DNA of 64,000 nt from Hymenobacter psychrophilus (GTDB taxonomy: Bacteria > Bacteroidota > Bacteroidia > Cytophagales > Hymenobacteraceae). The stretch is from positions 62,001-126,000 of the forward strand of contig NZ_FNOV01000011.1 in NCBI RefSeq assembly GCF_900107135.1, read 5' to 3'. The translations under genes and the position numbers were made by a program. Position 1 is the first letter of the stretch. Each line of letters begins with the position of its first letter. The notes under the pieces are model-generated. The model was not told where the DNA came from. It saw nothing but the letters and a program-made list of their open reading frames with translations, and did no database searches. This document shows positions 50,077 through 57,676 of this stretch, piece by piece.

Positions 50077-50473
50077 GTTAGTGATTAGTGGATAAGTCGT
50101 TTTTAGCGGTTTTTATGGAGCTGGTAAGCATTTTCAACAATTCCAGAACGTCCTGGTGTAAGCTGGATGATTCATCGGTTGTCAGATAATCAGTGGCTAG
50201 CAGCAAGTCGAGCCAGTAAACCGTTTCGTTGGCCTCCTTTTGGGCAACAGACAATTTATGAATGAAATCTTTTTTGCTCTCGGCGTACTCTGCTTCCCGA
50301 ATTAGGGCCCCGATTGCCGTACCGCTCCGCAACAACTGTTTGCTGAGAACGAATTCCTTTCTTGCTCCCTGCAAGTGCTGAAAAACCCGCACCACCCGCA
50401 CCGCGAAAGTGAACGATTTGTCCCTTAAAATGCTCCTGCCCATCGCGCTATTCACTATTCACTAATCACTAAC
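50077..50473. repeat. Inverted repeat pair flanking the four-helix gene
   Basis: Perfect 14-bp repeats GTTAGTGATTAGTG (50077-50090) and CACTAATCACTAAC (50460-50473) enclose the gene at 50078-50455, with further partial copies at 50058-50075. Both neighbouring stop codons (of the four-helix gene and of the CheB-CheR gene) fall within the repeats. Confidence 0.8.
50078..50455 (-). CDS. Four-helix-bundle protein (S23/IVS type)
   Basis: 125 residues. SILRDKSFTFAVRVVRVFQHL, VLSKQLLRSGTAIGALIREAEYAES, KDFIHKLSVAQKEANETVYWLDLL and DVLELLKMLTSSIKTAKN are the four helices of the family found as the rRNA intervening-sequence protein and as free-standing genes in Bacteroidota. No enzymatic motif; function unknown. 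Less GC-rich than the kinases on each side, and bracketed by perfect 14-bp inverted repeats, so it appears to be a small mobile or formerly mobile insertion between two signalling genes. Confidence 0.9.
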   Translation of the reverse strand: MNSAMGRSILRDKSFTFAVRVVRVFQHLQGARKEFVLSKQLLRSGTAIGALIREAEYAESKKDFIHKLSVAQKEANETVYWLDLLLATDYLTTDESSSLHQDVLELLKMLTSSIKTAKNDLSTNH

Positions 50474-53400
50474 CTCCAGGCCCAGCAGCACGAGGCCGGT
50501 GGCTTGGCCGGCGCTGAGCAGGCGGCGGGCGAAGGCGCGGATGGGGCGGCCCTGGGGGCCGGTCAGGTGCAGGTTGTCGAACGACTCGCCCGAGCCGTCG
50601 AACAGGGCTTGCAGCTGCTCGCGCAGGGCGGTGTGGTTCCACTCGGGAGGGCCGAGGGAGGCCAGGGGCTGGTTTCGTAGCCGGGCCACATCGAGCTGAA
50701 ACTGCCGGGCCAGCGTCTGGCTGGCGGTCTGGATAAGCAGCTGGGCATCGAGTATCAGCAGCGGCTCCTGCATGGTTTCGATGATGCTTTCGGCGTAGCG
50801 GGTGCTTTCGCGCAGGCGGGTTTCCAGGTGCTTGAGGTCCGAGACATCGGTAAACGTGAGCACGGCCCCGCTGATGTAGTTGTCGAGGGTGCGGTAGGGC
50901 AGAATGCGCATCGAGAACCACTCATTGGCCGTGGTTTCCACGGTGGCCTCCACGCTGGTCAGCCGGTCAATTACCTGGCGCACGTCCTGCTCCAGCGTAT
51001 CGTAGCGCAGGGTGCTGGCGAAATGGTTGATGGGCCGGCCCACATCGGCGGGCTGTAGGTGCATAATGCGGCTCATGCTGGGCGTAAAGCGCTTAATTAA
51101 CATGTCGTTGTCGAGAAACACGGTGGCAATTTCCGTGGCGTCGAGCAGGTTCTTCATGTCGTTGGCGGCCTGGCTCAGCTCCTCGGTCTTGCTCAGGTAC
51201 TGCATATTCAGCGTCATCAGCTCCTCGTTGAGGCTCTGCATTTCCTCCTTGTTGGTCATGGCCTCCTCGTTGGTACTTTGCAGCTCCTCGTTGGCGCTTT
51301 GCAGCTCCTCGTTGGTGCTTTTCAGCTCTTCGAGGCTGCTTTCCATCTCCTCAATGGTAGTCTGGAGGCGGTGCTTGGTGAACTGCAGCTCCTTGCCGAG
51401 CACCTCCACCACCGCGTCGCGGCTCTCGTCGGCGGGGCGGGCCTTGGCCGTGCGCACCTTGCGGGGCGTGGGCTGGTCTTCGAAGGCTACCAGCAGCAGG
51501 CCGGCCAGCTGCTCGGGCTGCTGCAGGTAGTGTACCGTGAGGCGCAGCAACTGGTAGCCGGCCTCCGTTTGCACCTGCACCCGCTCGACTACCACAGTCT
51601 GCTGGCTGGCGCTGGCCTTGTGCACGGCGGCGCTCAGCTCGTAGTTGAGCTCTTCGCGGGCCATTTCGAACAGGTTGAGCCCGCCCAGGCCGGGGGCCGG
51701 TTCGAGGTAGCGGCCGGTGCGCCCGTTCACGTACAGGATTTCGCCCTTGGTATTGATGACTACGGCCGGGGGCGCGTAGGTGCGTAACAGCGTTTTCTGC
51801 ACCAAAGCCGTGAAAGGGCCGCTTTTGTGGGAGGAGGAGGAGGCCATAGGAGTAGCAGGGCCCGCCGCTGCGGCCGGGTGGTGGGAGAGGGCAAAGGGGA
51901 AGTTAACCACCTGGGTAATGGACGGCGAGGAGTCGTTGCGCCGCGAAATCTTCCACTTCATATCGAGCGCAGTAAACAGGTCCCGGTAGCCGGTCAGGTT
52001 TTCGCTGGGGCCCAGAAACAGCAGCGCGCTGGGGTTGAGGGCGTAGTGAAAAACGGGCAGCAGGTTTTTCTGCAGCTCGGCCGACAGGTAAATCAGCAGG
52101 TTGCGGCAGCACAGCAAATCGAGCTTGGTGAAGGGCGCATCCTTGGTCAGGTTATGCACGGCGAAAATCACCACGTCGCGCACTTCCTTGGTTATCTGGT
52201 AGCTGCCGTCGGGTTGGCGCACAAAAAAGCGCTGCAGCCGCTCCGGGCTCACGTCGGCCGTAATGTTGGCCGGGTACAGGCCGGCGCGGGCAAAGTCGAC
52301 GGCCGCCGGGTTGATGTCGGTGGCGAATAGCTGAATTTTGAGGTAGCGCCCCGGGTCGACGGAATCGAGGCCTTCGAGTAGCAGCATGGCCAGCGAGTAG
52401 GCCTCCTCGCCGGTCGAGCAGCCCGGCGTCCAGACCCGCACTACGCTGTCGGTGGGCTTTTGGCGCAGCAGCGCCGGCAACTGCCGCTGCAGGGCCTGGA
52501 AGGCGTCGGGGTCGCGAAAAAACTTGGTTACCCCAATCAGCAGCTCCCGAAACAGGGCTTCCACCTCGGCCGGGTTTTCCTGCAGGTAGCGCACGTACTG
52601 GGTAAACTCCGGAATCTGGTGGGCATTCATGCGCCGCTCGATGCGCCGGAACACGGTATTACGCTTGTAAAAGCTGAAATCGTGGCCGGTCTGGGCCCGA
52701 ATCAGGACGAATATTTTCTGCAGGGCGTGGGCCGGCTGCGAGGCCGATTCGGCCGTTTCGCGGCGGGGGCGGGCCAGCAGGGGCTTGTGCAGGTACTCGA
52801 CCAGCTTGGCCGGCAGCTGGCCGGCGGGCAGCACGTAATCGACAAATTCGGTGGCCACGGCCGAGTGGGGCATCGAGTCGTACTCGGCCGTTTCGGGGCT
52901 CTGTACCATCACCATCCCAAAGTTTTCCATCACCATTTTCAACCCCACGGTCCCATCCGAGCCCATGCCCGAGCAGATAATGCAAATGGCCCGCTCGCGC
53001 GCATCCTTGGCCAGGCTCTGGAAGAAAAAGTCGATGGGCAGGCGGTGGCCCCGGGCCTGGGTGGGCTGAAACAGCAGCAGCGTGCCGTGCAGCATACCCA
53101 GGTCGCGGCCGGGCGGAATCACGTACACGTGGTTGGGCTGCACTTTCAGGCCGTCGGCGGCTTCGACTACGGGCATAGCGGTGAAGCGCTGGAGTACGGC
53201 CGGCAGCTCGCCCGGCTGGTCGGGCACCAGGTGCATGACCACCACGAAGGCCATGCCGGGGCGGGCGGGCAGCTGCCGGAAGAACTCCTCGAAGGCCTGC
53301 AGCGCCCCGGCCGAGCCGCCCAGTCCCACAATCGGAAACTTATCGGCCGCGTTTTCCTGGCGCTGGGCCACGCGCAGCTGGCTGGGGCTCACGCGTTGCT

Positions 53401-53509
53401 CCACGGGCACCGCCTCCACGCCGATGGGGCCGGCCGGGTCCTGGTTTTCACGGTCTTCGGTGTAGGTAGCAGGGTTGAAATCGGGCATGGGGCAGATGGG
53501 GGCCGGCAA
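50462..53509 (-). CDS. CheB-CheR-PAS fusion signalling protein
   Basis: 1015 residues (Met at 53488 seven codons in is an alternative start). CheB methylesterase ~57-240 with the triad Ser66 (GLGGSAGAL), His93 (VVMHLVPD) and Asp185 (GMGSDGTVGL). CheR methyltransferase ~265-525: helical RIERRMNAHQIPEF, then GCSTGEEAYSLAMLL (AdoMet site). A PAS-like region ~585-680, a long coiled coil ~700-800 rich in STNEEL repeats (EELKSTNEELQSANEELQ), and PAS units ~800-895 and ~905-1010. No kinase domain. Such fusions feed two-component networks. Promoter TAGCTTTG at 53532-53539. Confidence 0.94.
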   Translation of the reverse strand: MPAPICPMPDFNPATYTEDRENQDPAGPIGVEAVPVEQRVSPSQLRVAQRQENAADKFPIVGLGGSAGALQAFEEFFRQLPARPGMAFVVVMHLVPDQPGELPAVLQRFTAMPVVEAADGLKVQPNHVYVIPPGRDLGMLHGTLLLFQPTQARGHRLPIDFFFQSLAKDARERAICIICSGMGSDGTVGLKMVMENFGMVMVQSPETAEYDSMPHSAVATEFVDYVLPAGQLPAKLVEYLHKPLLARPRRETAESASQPAHALQKIFVLIRAQTGHDFSFYKRNTVFRRIERRMNAHQIPEFTQYVRYLQENPAEVEALFRELLIGVTKFFRDPDAFQALQRQLPALLRQKPTDSVVRVWTPGCSTGEEAYSLAMLLLEGLDSVDPGRYLKIQLFATDINPAAVDFARAGLYPANITADVSPERLQRFFVRQPDGSYQITKEVRDVVIFAVHNLTKDAPFTKLDLLCCRNLLIYLSAELQKNLLPVFHYALNPSALLFLGPSENLTGYRDLFTALDMKWKISRRNDSSPSITQVVNFPFALSHHPAAAAGPATPMASSSSHKSGPFTALVQKTLLRTYAPPAVVINTKGEILYVNGRTGRYLEPAPGLGGLNLFEMAREELNYELSAAVHKASASQQTVVVERVQVQTEAGYQLLRLTVHYLQQPEQLAGLLLVAFEDQPTPRKVRTAKARPADESRDAVVEVLGKELQFTKHRLQTTIEEMESSLEELKSTNEELQSANEELQSTNEEAMTNKEEMQSLNEELMTLNMQYLSKTEELSQAANDMKNLLDATEIATVFLDNDMLIKRFTPSMSRIMHLQPADVGRPINHFASTLRYDTLEQDVRQVIDRLTSVEATVETTANEWFSMRILPYRTLDNYISGAVLTFTDVSDLKHLETRLRESTRYAESIIETMQEPLLILDAQLLIQTASQTLARQFQLDVARLRNQPLASLGPPEWNHTALREQLQALFDGSGESFDNLHLTGPQGRPIRAFARRLLSAGQATGLVLLGLEVSD

Positions 53510-53531
53510 GGATGAATGCGCCGGCGTTACT

Positions 53532-53539
53532 CAAAGCTA
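53532..53539 (-). promoter_or_regulatory. Candidate -7 promoter box for the CheB-CheR gene
   Basis: TAGCTTTG on the minus strand, exact TAnnTTTG, 22 bases before the start at 53509 or 43 before that at 53488. Confidence 0.55.
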
Positions 53540-53711
53540 AGCAGGCGCTGGAGGAATTGTCGAAGCAAGGAGCTTGAATGCCGGATTCTGAATCGCGCAA
53601 CCAGCCGCCGTTGGCAAGCGCCACCATAACAAAGCAGACCGGGGAATACGTATGCAAAAACCGGCGTACCAGCCTGCACCCGCCTTATTTTGTCTTGTTT
53701 TAGTAGTTGAT

Positions 53712-54707
53712 ATGGCTTCGGAAAACCCTGCTTATCTGATTGTTATTGGTGCTTCGGCAGGCGGTATGCCGGCCCTGGTACGGCTGGCCGGCCAGCTGCC
53801 GGCCGGGCTGTCGGCGGCCGTGCTGGTGGTGCAGCATCTGGCCGCTACCTCCTCGGGCCCGCACTTGGTAGAGCGGCTGGCGGCCGTCACGGGCCTGCGC
53901 TGCTCGCTGGCGACCACTGACCAGCCCCTCGAAGCCGGCCACCTCTACCTGGCTCCCCCCGACCGGCACCTGCTCATCCGCGACGGGCACCTACTGGTAA
54001 CTAAGGGGCCGCGCGAAAACAACTTTCGCCCCGCCGTTGATGCGCTGTTCCGCTCGGCGGCGGCCCACCATGGGACGGCGGTAGTGGGCGTTGTGCTCAC
54101 CGGCCTGCTCCACGATGGCACGGCCGGGCTGGAGCAAATTAAGCGGGCAGGGGGGCAGGCCGTGGTGCAGGACCCGCTGGAGGCCGAGTTTCCGAGCATG
54201 CCCGAAAGCGCCCTGAGCAACGTCGAGGTCGATTACGTAGCCTCGCTGGCCGAAATGGGCGGCCTGCTGACCCGCCTCGTCAGTCAACCGCCGCGTCCGG
54301 TTGGGCTCATTCCCGAAGACATTAAGCTGGAGGCCGCCATTGCGGAAAGAATAGTGGGCACCACCGAACAGGCGGCTCAACTCGGCACCCTCGCCCCGCT
54401 TACCTGCCCCGGCTGCGGGGGCAACCTCTGGCAACTCAACGAAGGCAACGTAACGCGTTTCCGCTGCCACACGGGCCACGCATACACCCTGGGCACGCTG
54501 CTCGACAACTCGCGCCAGGGCCTGGAAGAAACGCTGTGGGTGGCCCTGCGCATGATGGAAGAACGCAAAAACCTGCTCCTCAACCTAGCCAACCGGGCGG
54601 GCTCCGCTACCGCCGGCAATGAGTTCCAGCTCGAACGCATCATCGAACTTAAGCACCACGTTGAACGCCTCCGCGAGTTTCTGCTCAACGGCCTTTCCTC
54701 TGCTTGA
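53712..54707 (+). CDS. Stand-alone CheB-type protein-glutamate methylesterase
   Basis: 331 residues from the Met at 53712 (earlier codons give a hydrophobic non-conserved tail). Catalytic triad: Ser15 (VIGASAGGMPAL), His42 (VVQHLAATSS) and Asp135 (LLHDGTAGL). There is no receiver domain, unlike classical CheB, so activation is not by direct phosphorylation of this protein. The C-terminal region (~228-265) has CPGCGGNLWQL and FRCHTGHAYTL, a probable zinc-binding knuckle, and ends in a long helical tail. Methylates nothing; removes methyl or amide groups from Glu residues of receptors elsewhere. Convergent with the TPR kinase. Confidence 0.93.
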   Translation: MASENPAYLIVIGASAGGMPALVRLAGQLPAGLSAAVLVVQHLAATSSGPHLVERLAAVTGLRCSLATTDQPLEAGHLYLAPPDRHLLIRDGHLLVTKGPRENNFRPAVDALFRSAAAHHGTAVVGVVLTGLLHDGTAGLEQIKRAGGQAVVQDPLEAEFPSMPESALSNVEVDYVASLAEMGGLLTRLVSQPPRPVGLIPEDIKLEAAIAERIVGTTEQAAQLGTLAPLTCPGCGGNLWQLNEGNVTRFRCHTGHAYTLGTLLDNSRQGLEETLWVALRMMEERKNLLLNLANRAGSATAGNEFQLERIIELKHHVERLREFLLNGLSSA

Positions 54708-54748
54708 GCAGTTCGCTCTCGTTGATGCAGCTAACTGCTCAAGCAGAG
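54698..54748. terminator. Palindrome over the stops of both convergent genes
   Basis: Perfect 16-nt arms (54698-54713, 54733-54748) around 19 bases. Both genes end inside it: the CheB gene reads ...Ser-Ser-Ala-stop and the kinase ...Pro-Ser-Ala-stop, each using TCT-GCT-TGA from the same palindromic arm. Confidence 0.85.
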
Positions 54749-56793
54749 GGTAGCGGTAGCACAATGCAGTATTCGGTGCCGCGGCCAGGCTGGCTACTGA
54801 CGCTGAGCGTGCCGCCGTGGCCGCGGGTAATCAGGTCGTGGCTCAGGGCCAGGCTCAGGCCGGTTTCGGCGCCGGCCGGGAAGCGCTGAAATACGGTGAG
54901 TAGCATTTCGGGCGGCAGGCCCTCGCCGTTGTCGCGTACCCGGATTTCGACGCTGGCCGCCGTGCGGCGGGTGGTCAGTTCCACCTGGGGCACGTAGTCT
55001 TCGTCAGGCTGGCGCTGGCGCTGGGCCACGGCCTGTAGGGCGGCACTAAACACGCCCACCAGCGCCCGCCCCACATCCTGGCGTACCACCATCACGCGTT
55101 CCAGCGTGGGGTCAGGGCGCAGCAGCAGGGCCGCGCTGAAGTAGCGGTTCTTGGCCCGCAAATCGTGGTACACCAGCCGCAGGAATTCCTCGGCCAGCGC
55201 GTTGAGGTCGGTGGACTGCCGGGCCCCGCCGCCGCCCTGCGAGTACTCCAGCATGCCGCGCACCACCGAGTCGGCCCGCTGCCCATACTGCACAATGTGG
55301 GTCTGGTTCTGGTGCATGGTATCGAGCAGCTTGTCGGCCAGTTCCTGCTGGTGCAGGGGCAACTGCAGCTGGCCGATGTGGTGGCGCATCTCGTTGCAAA
55401 TCTCCGTGCTGGCCGCCGCATAGCGCCGCAGCAGGCTCACGGGGCGCTGAATTTCGTGGGCTACGCCGGCCATCAGCTCGCCCAGGGAGGCCATTTTCTC
55501 GCGCAGTACCAGCTGGCCCTGGGTTATTTTCAGCTCTTTCAGCGTCTGCACCAGGTCGTCGCGCTGGGTGGTCAGCTCGCGGGCCTGCTGGCCGAGCTGC
55601 TCGTGCAGCACCCCAAGGCTGTGGTTGGCGTGCCGCTGCTGGCGGTTGCGCCGCCACAGCAGCAGCAGGGCCAGCAGCAGCAGCGCGGCCCCCATCAGCA
55701 GCGCGGCGGTGCGCACGCGGGCCAGCAGCTTGGCGCGCTCAGCCTCCAGCTCCAGCAACCGGGTGTGCTCATTGAAGGCAATAAGGTCGAGCTGCTTGAT
55801 GCGGCGCGGGTTGAAAAGGCTGTCCTGAGCCGCCAGCAGCACATGGGTATAATACAGGGCGCTGTCGGGCCGCTGGCGGGCTTCGTAGGCCTCCATCAGC
55901 AGGGCGCTGTTGCGCACCACGCCCACCACGTAGGGCAGGTTGGCGGCCAGGTACAGGGCGTGCCGGGCGTACCAGATGCTGGAGTCGGACTGGCCCTGCC
56001 GGGCGTACAGCTCGGCCAGGTACTGGTAGGCCCGGCTGGCGCTGCGCTGGTCATTTTCGGGCTCGGCGGCCCGGGCGCTGCGCCGGTAGTATTTCAGGGC
56101 GGCCCGCGGCTGGCCCTGCACCAGCTGCAGCAAACCCAGCTCGCGCAGTACGTAGGGAGCGGGGTTGCCCCAGCAGCTCCAGGCGCGGGGGCGGTGGTGG
56201 CTGGTCAGCTGCCAGGCCTGGTTGAGGTAGAAGGCGGCCGAATCGTAGCGGCGCAGGCCCTCATAGTTAGCGCCCAGGTTGGCAATTACACTGATGAGCT
56301 GCGAGGTGTCGGTGGTGCCGGCCTGCTGGTAGAGGCGCAGCGCCCGGAACGAATACCGTAGCGCCGGGCGGTAGTCGTCGAGGGCGAAGTACAGCAGCCC
56401 GGTCTGGTTGAGCGTGCGGGCCGTCGCTTCCAGGTCCTGGCTTTCCTCGTTGAGGCGCAGGGCGGCCAGGTTCAGGCGCAGGGCCTGGGGCAGGTTGCCC
56501 CGCTCGCCAGGCAGAATGGCCAGCCGCGACAGGCAGCGCCCCTCGCCCTGCACATAGCCGATGCGCCGGGCCAGGCGCAGGCCCTGGTGGGCGTAGTAGC
56601 TCACCGAGTCGAAGCGCGAGTAGCGGTACGTGGCGGCCAGATCGGCCAGTAGCAGCACCCGGGCCGTATCGGTGGTGGTGCGGGCCAGGGCCAGCTGCAG
56701 GGGCCGGCTCTGGGGGCTTTGGGCCCGCGCCGCTCCCGGCAGCAGCAGCAGCAGGCTCGCCGCCGCAAAAAACCACAGGATGAAACGAAGCAT
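54739..56793 (-). CDS. TPR-containing sensor histidine kinase with altered N box
   Basis: 684 residues from the Met at 56793, which begins a signal/anchor (MLRFILWFFAAASLLLLLPG). Periplasmic TPR-like repeats fill ~35-340 (LAATYRYSRFDSVSYYAHQG, ARTLNQTGLLYFALDDYRPA), then one membrane helix (~363-385, RTAALLMGAALLLLALLLLWRR), a coiled coil and HisKA with GELMAGVAHEIQRPVSL (His about 447). HATPase_c has RVRDNGEGLPPEM and AETGLSLALSHDLI, but the usual NNAxxA N box reads FSAALQA, so the Mg-coordinating Asn appears missing. Also Gln-Arg replaces the frequent Gln-Asn after the His. Function likely sensory; activity doubtful. Confidence 0.92.
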   Translation of the reverse strand: MLRFILWFFAAASLLLLLPGAARAQSPQSRPLQLALARTTTDTARVLLLADLAATYRYSRFDSVSYYAHQGLRLARRIGYVQGEGRCLSRLAILPGERGNLPQALRLNLAALRLNEESQDLEATARTLNQTGLLYFALDDYRPALRYSFRALRLYQQAGTTDTSQLISVIANLGANYEGLRRYDSAAFYLNQAWQLTSHHRPRAWSCWGNPAPYVLRELGLLQLVQGQPRAALKYYRRSARAAEPENDQRSASRAYQYLAELYARQGQSDSSIWYARHALYLAANLPYVVGVVRNSALLMEAYEARQRPDSALYYTHVLLAAQDSLFNPRRIKQLDLIAFNEHTRLLELEAERAKLLARVRTAALLMGAALLLLALLLLWRRNRQQRHANHSLGVLHEQLGQQARELTTQRDDLVQTLKELKITQGQLVLREKMASLGELMAGVAHEIQRPVSLLRRYAAASTEICNEMRHHIGQLQLPLHQQELADKLLDTMHQNQTHIVQYGQRADSVVRGMLEYSQGGGGARQSTDLNALAEEFLRLVYHDLRAKNRYFSAALLLRPDPTLERVMVVRQDVGRALVGVFSAALQAVAQRQRQPDEDYVPQVELTTRRTAASVEIRVRDNGEGLPPEMLLTVFQRFPAGAETGLSLALSHDLITRGHGGTLSVSSQPGRGTEYCIVLPLPSA

Positions 56794-56955
56794 TAGGAAA
56801 GGTAGGTCTCCTGCCGATATGATCCCAATGCAGACCCGGTCATCCACTACGTTAATAAAGTCGGGAGTAGTAAGTTTTTGATTGTGAGCTGGATGCACAA
56901 CAGCTGCTCCGGCCCCGCCGCGCCCTGAAAGCCGGGCCGGCCGCGCGAGCACGCG

Positions 56956-57504
56956 CTACTGCCGCGCCGCCAGCCGCTCCAGCGCCTGCCGGAATTGGGG
57001 GGTGTCGTAATCGACCAGGCCTTCGTAGCGGGCCGCCACGTAGCCGTCGGGGCTCAGGATAATGGTCGTCGGGATGATGGGCGAGTTGAAGGGTGGGGGC
57101 AGGGGCGCGGCCGGGAAGTACACCGGCAGCCGCAGGTTCTGGCGCTGTACGAACCGCAAGGCCTTGGCCGGGTTTTTATCCAGCGAAATCAGCACGAAAG
57201 CCACTTTGCTGGTATCTATCCGCGCGGCCAGGGCCTCCATACCGGGCATTTCGGCCCGGCAGGGCGCGCACCAGCTGGCCCACAGGTTCACCAGCACGGC
57301 CTTGCCCCGGAACCGGTTCAGGTCGAGCGGCCGCCCGTCGGCCGTTACCAGCTGCAGGCTACCCGCTGCCGCCACGGGGCCCAGGACCCCAGCCGGCGTG
57401 GCCGGGCGACGGGCTGCGCCGAGCACTGCGGGCCGCAGGGCGGTGCAGAGGATCAGGCCGAAAACTGCCAGCGGCAGCCAGTTGAGCAGGGTTTTGCGGA
57501 TCAT
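56956..57504 (-). CDS. TlpA/ResA-like thiol-disulfide oxidoreductase
   Basis: 182 residues from the Met at 57504, which starts a signal-anchor (IRKTLLNWLPLAVFGLILC); an upstream Met at 57540 adds a 12-residue tail and may be used because the promoter box lies close. Single thioredoxin domain: GSLQLVTADGRPLDLNRF, active site NLWASWCAPCRAEMPGME, then PIIPTTIILSPDGYVAARYEG with the cis-Pro. Membrane-tethered periplasmic reductant carrier (ResA/TlpA-like), for instance for cytochrome c or envelope proteins. Divergent from the molybdopterin gene. Confidence 0.92.
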   Translation of the reverse strand: MIRKTLLNWLPLAVFGLILCTALRPAVLGAARRPATPAGVLGPVAAAGSLQLVTADGRPLDLNRFRGKAVLVNLWASWCAPCRAEMPGMEALAARIDTSKVAFVLISLDKNPAKALRFVQRQNLRLPVYFPAAPLPPPFNSPIIPTTIILSPDGYVAARYEGLVDYDTPQFRQALERLAARQ

Positions 57505-57596
57505 GGAAGAGAAGTGCGGCGGGTAAATCCGGCCGTTCATACGGCCCCTGCTGCGCGGGCCACTTTACGGGCAGTGTAACGGTCCGGCCGGCAGCA

Positions 57597-57604
57597 CAAA
57601 GGTA
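57597..57604 (-). promoter_or_regulatory. Candidate -7 promoter box for the thiol oxidoreductase
   Basis: TACCTTTG on the minus strand, exact TAnnTTTG, 56 bases before the Met at 57540 or 92 before that at 57504. Confidence 0.5.
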
Positions 57605-57676
57605 CGGCCGGCGGCGTTGGCAACTTCCGAAACGGAGGCTATCTTGGGCCACCGTACCCCCAACTGCCCGCCGCCC

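Noticed and set aside
53712..54707. A full chemotaxis operon around CheB
   Set aside because: No MCP, CheA, CheW or CheY-flagellar gene is present; the neighbouring kinases are PAS or TPR types.
55165..56361. 398-codon plus-strand open frame opposite the TPR kinase
   Set aside because: Translates to Gln/His/Val-rich repetitive sequence, the mirror of TPR codons; no signal or start context.
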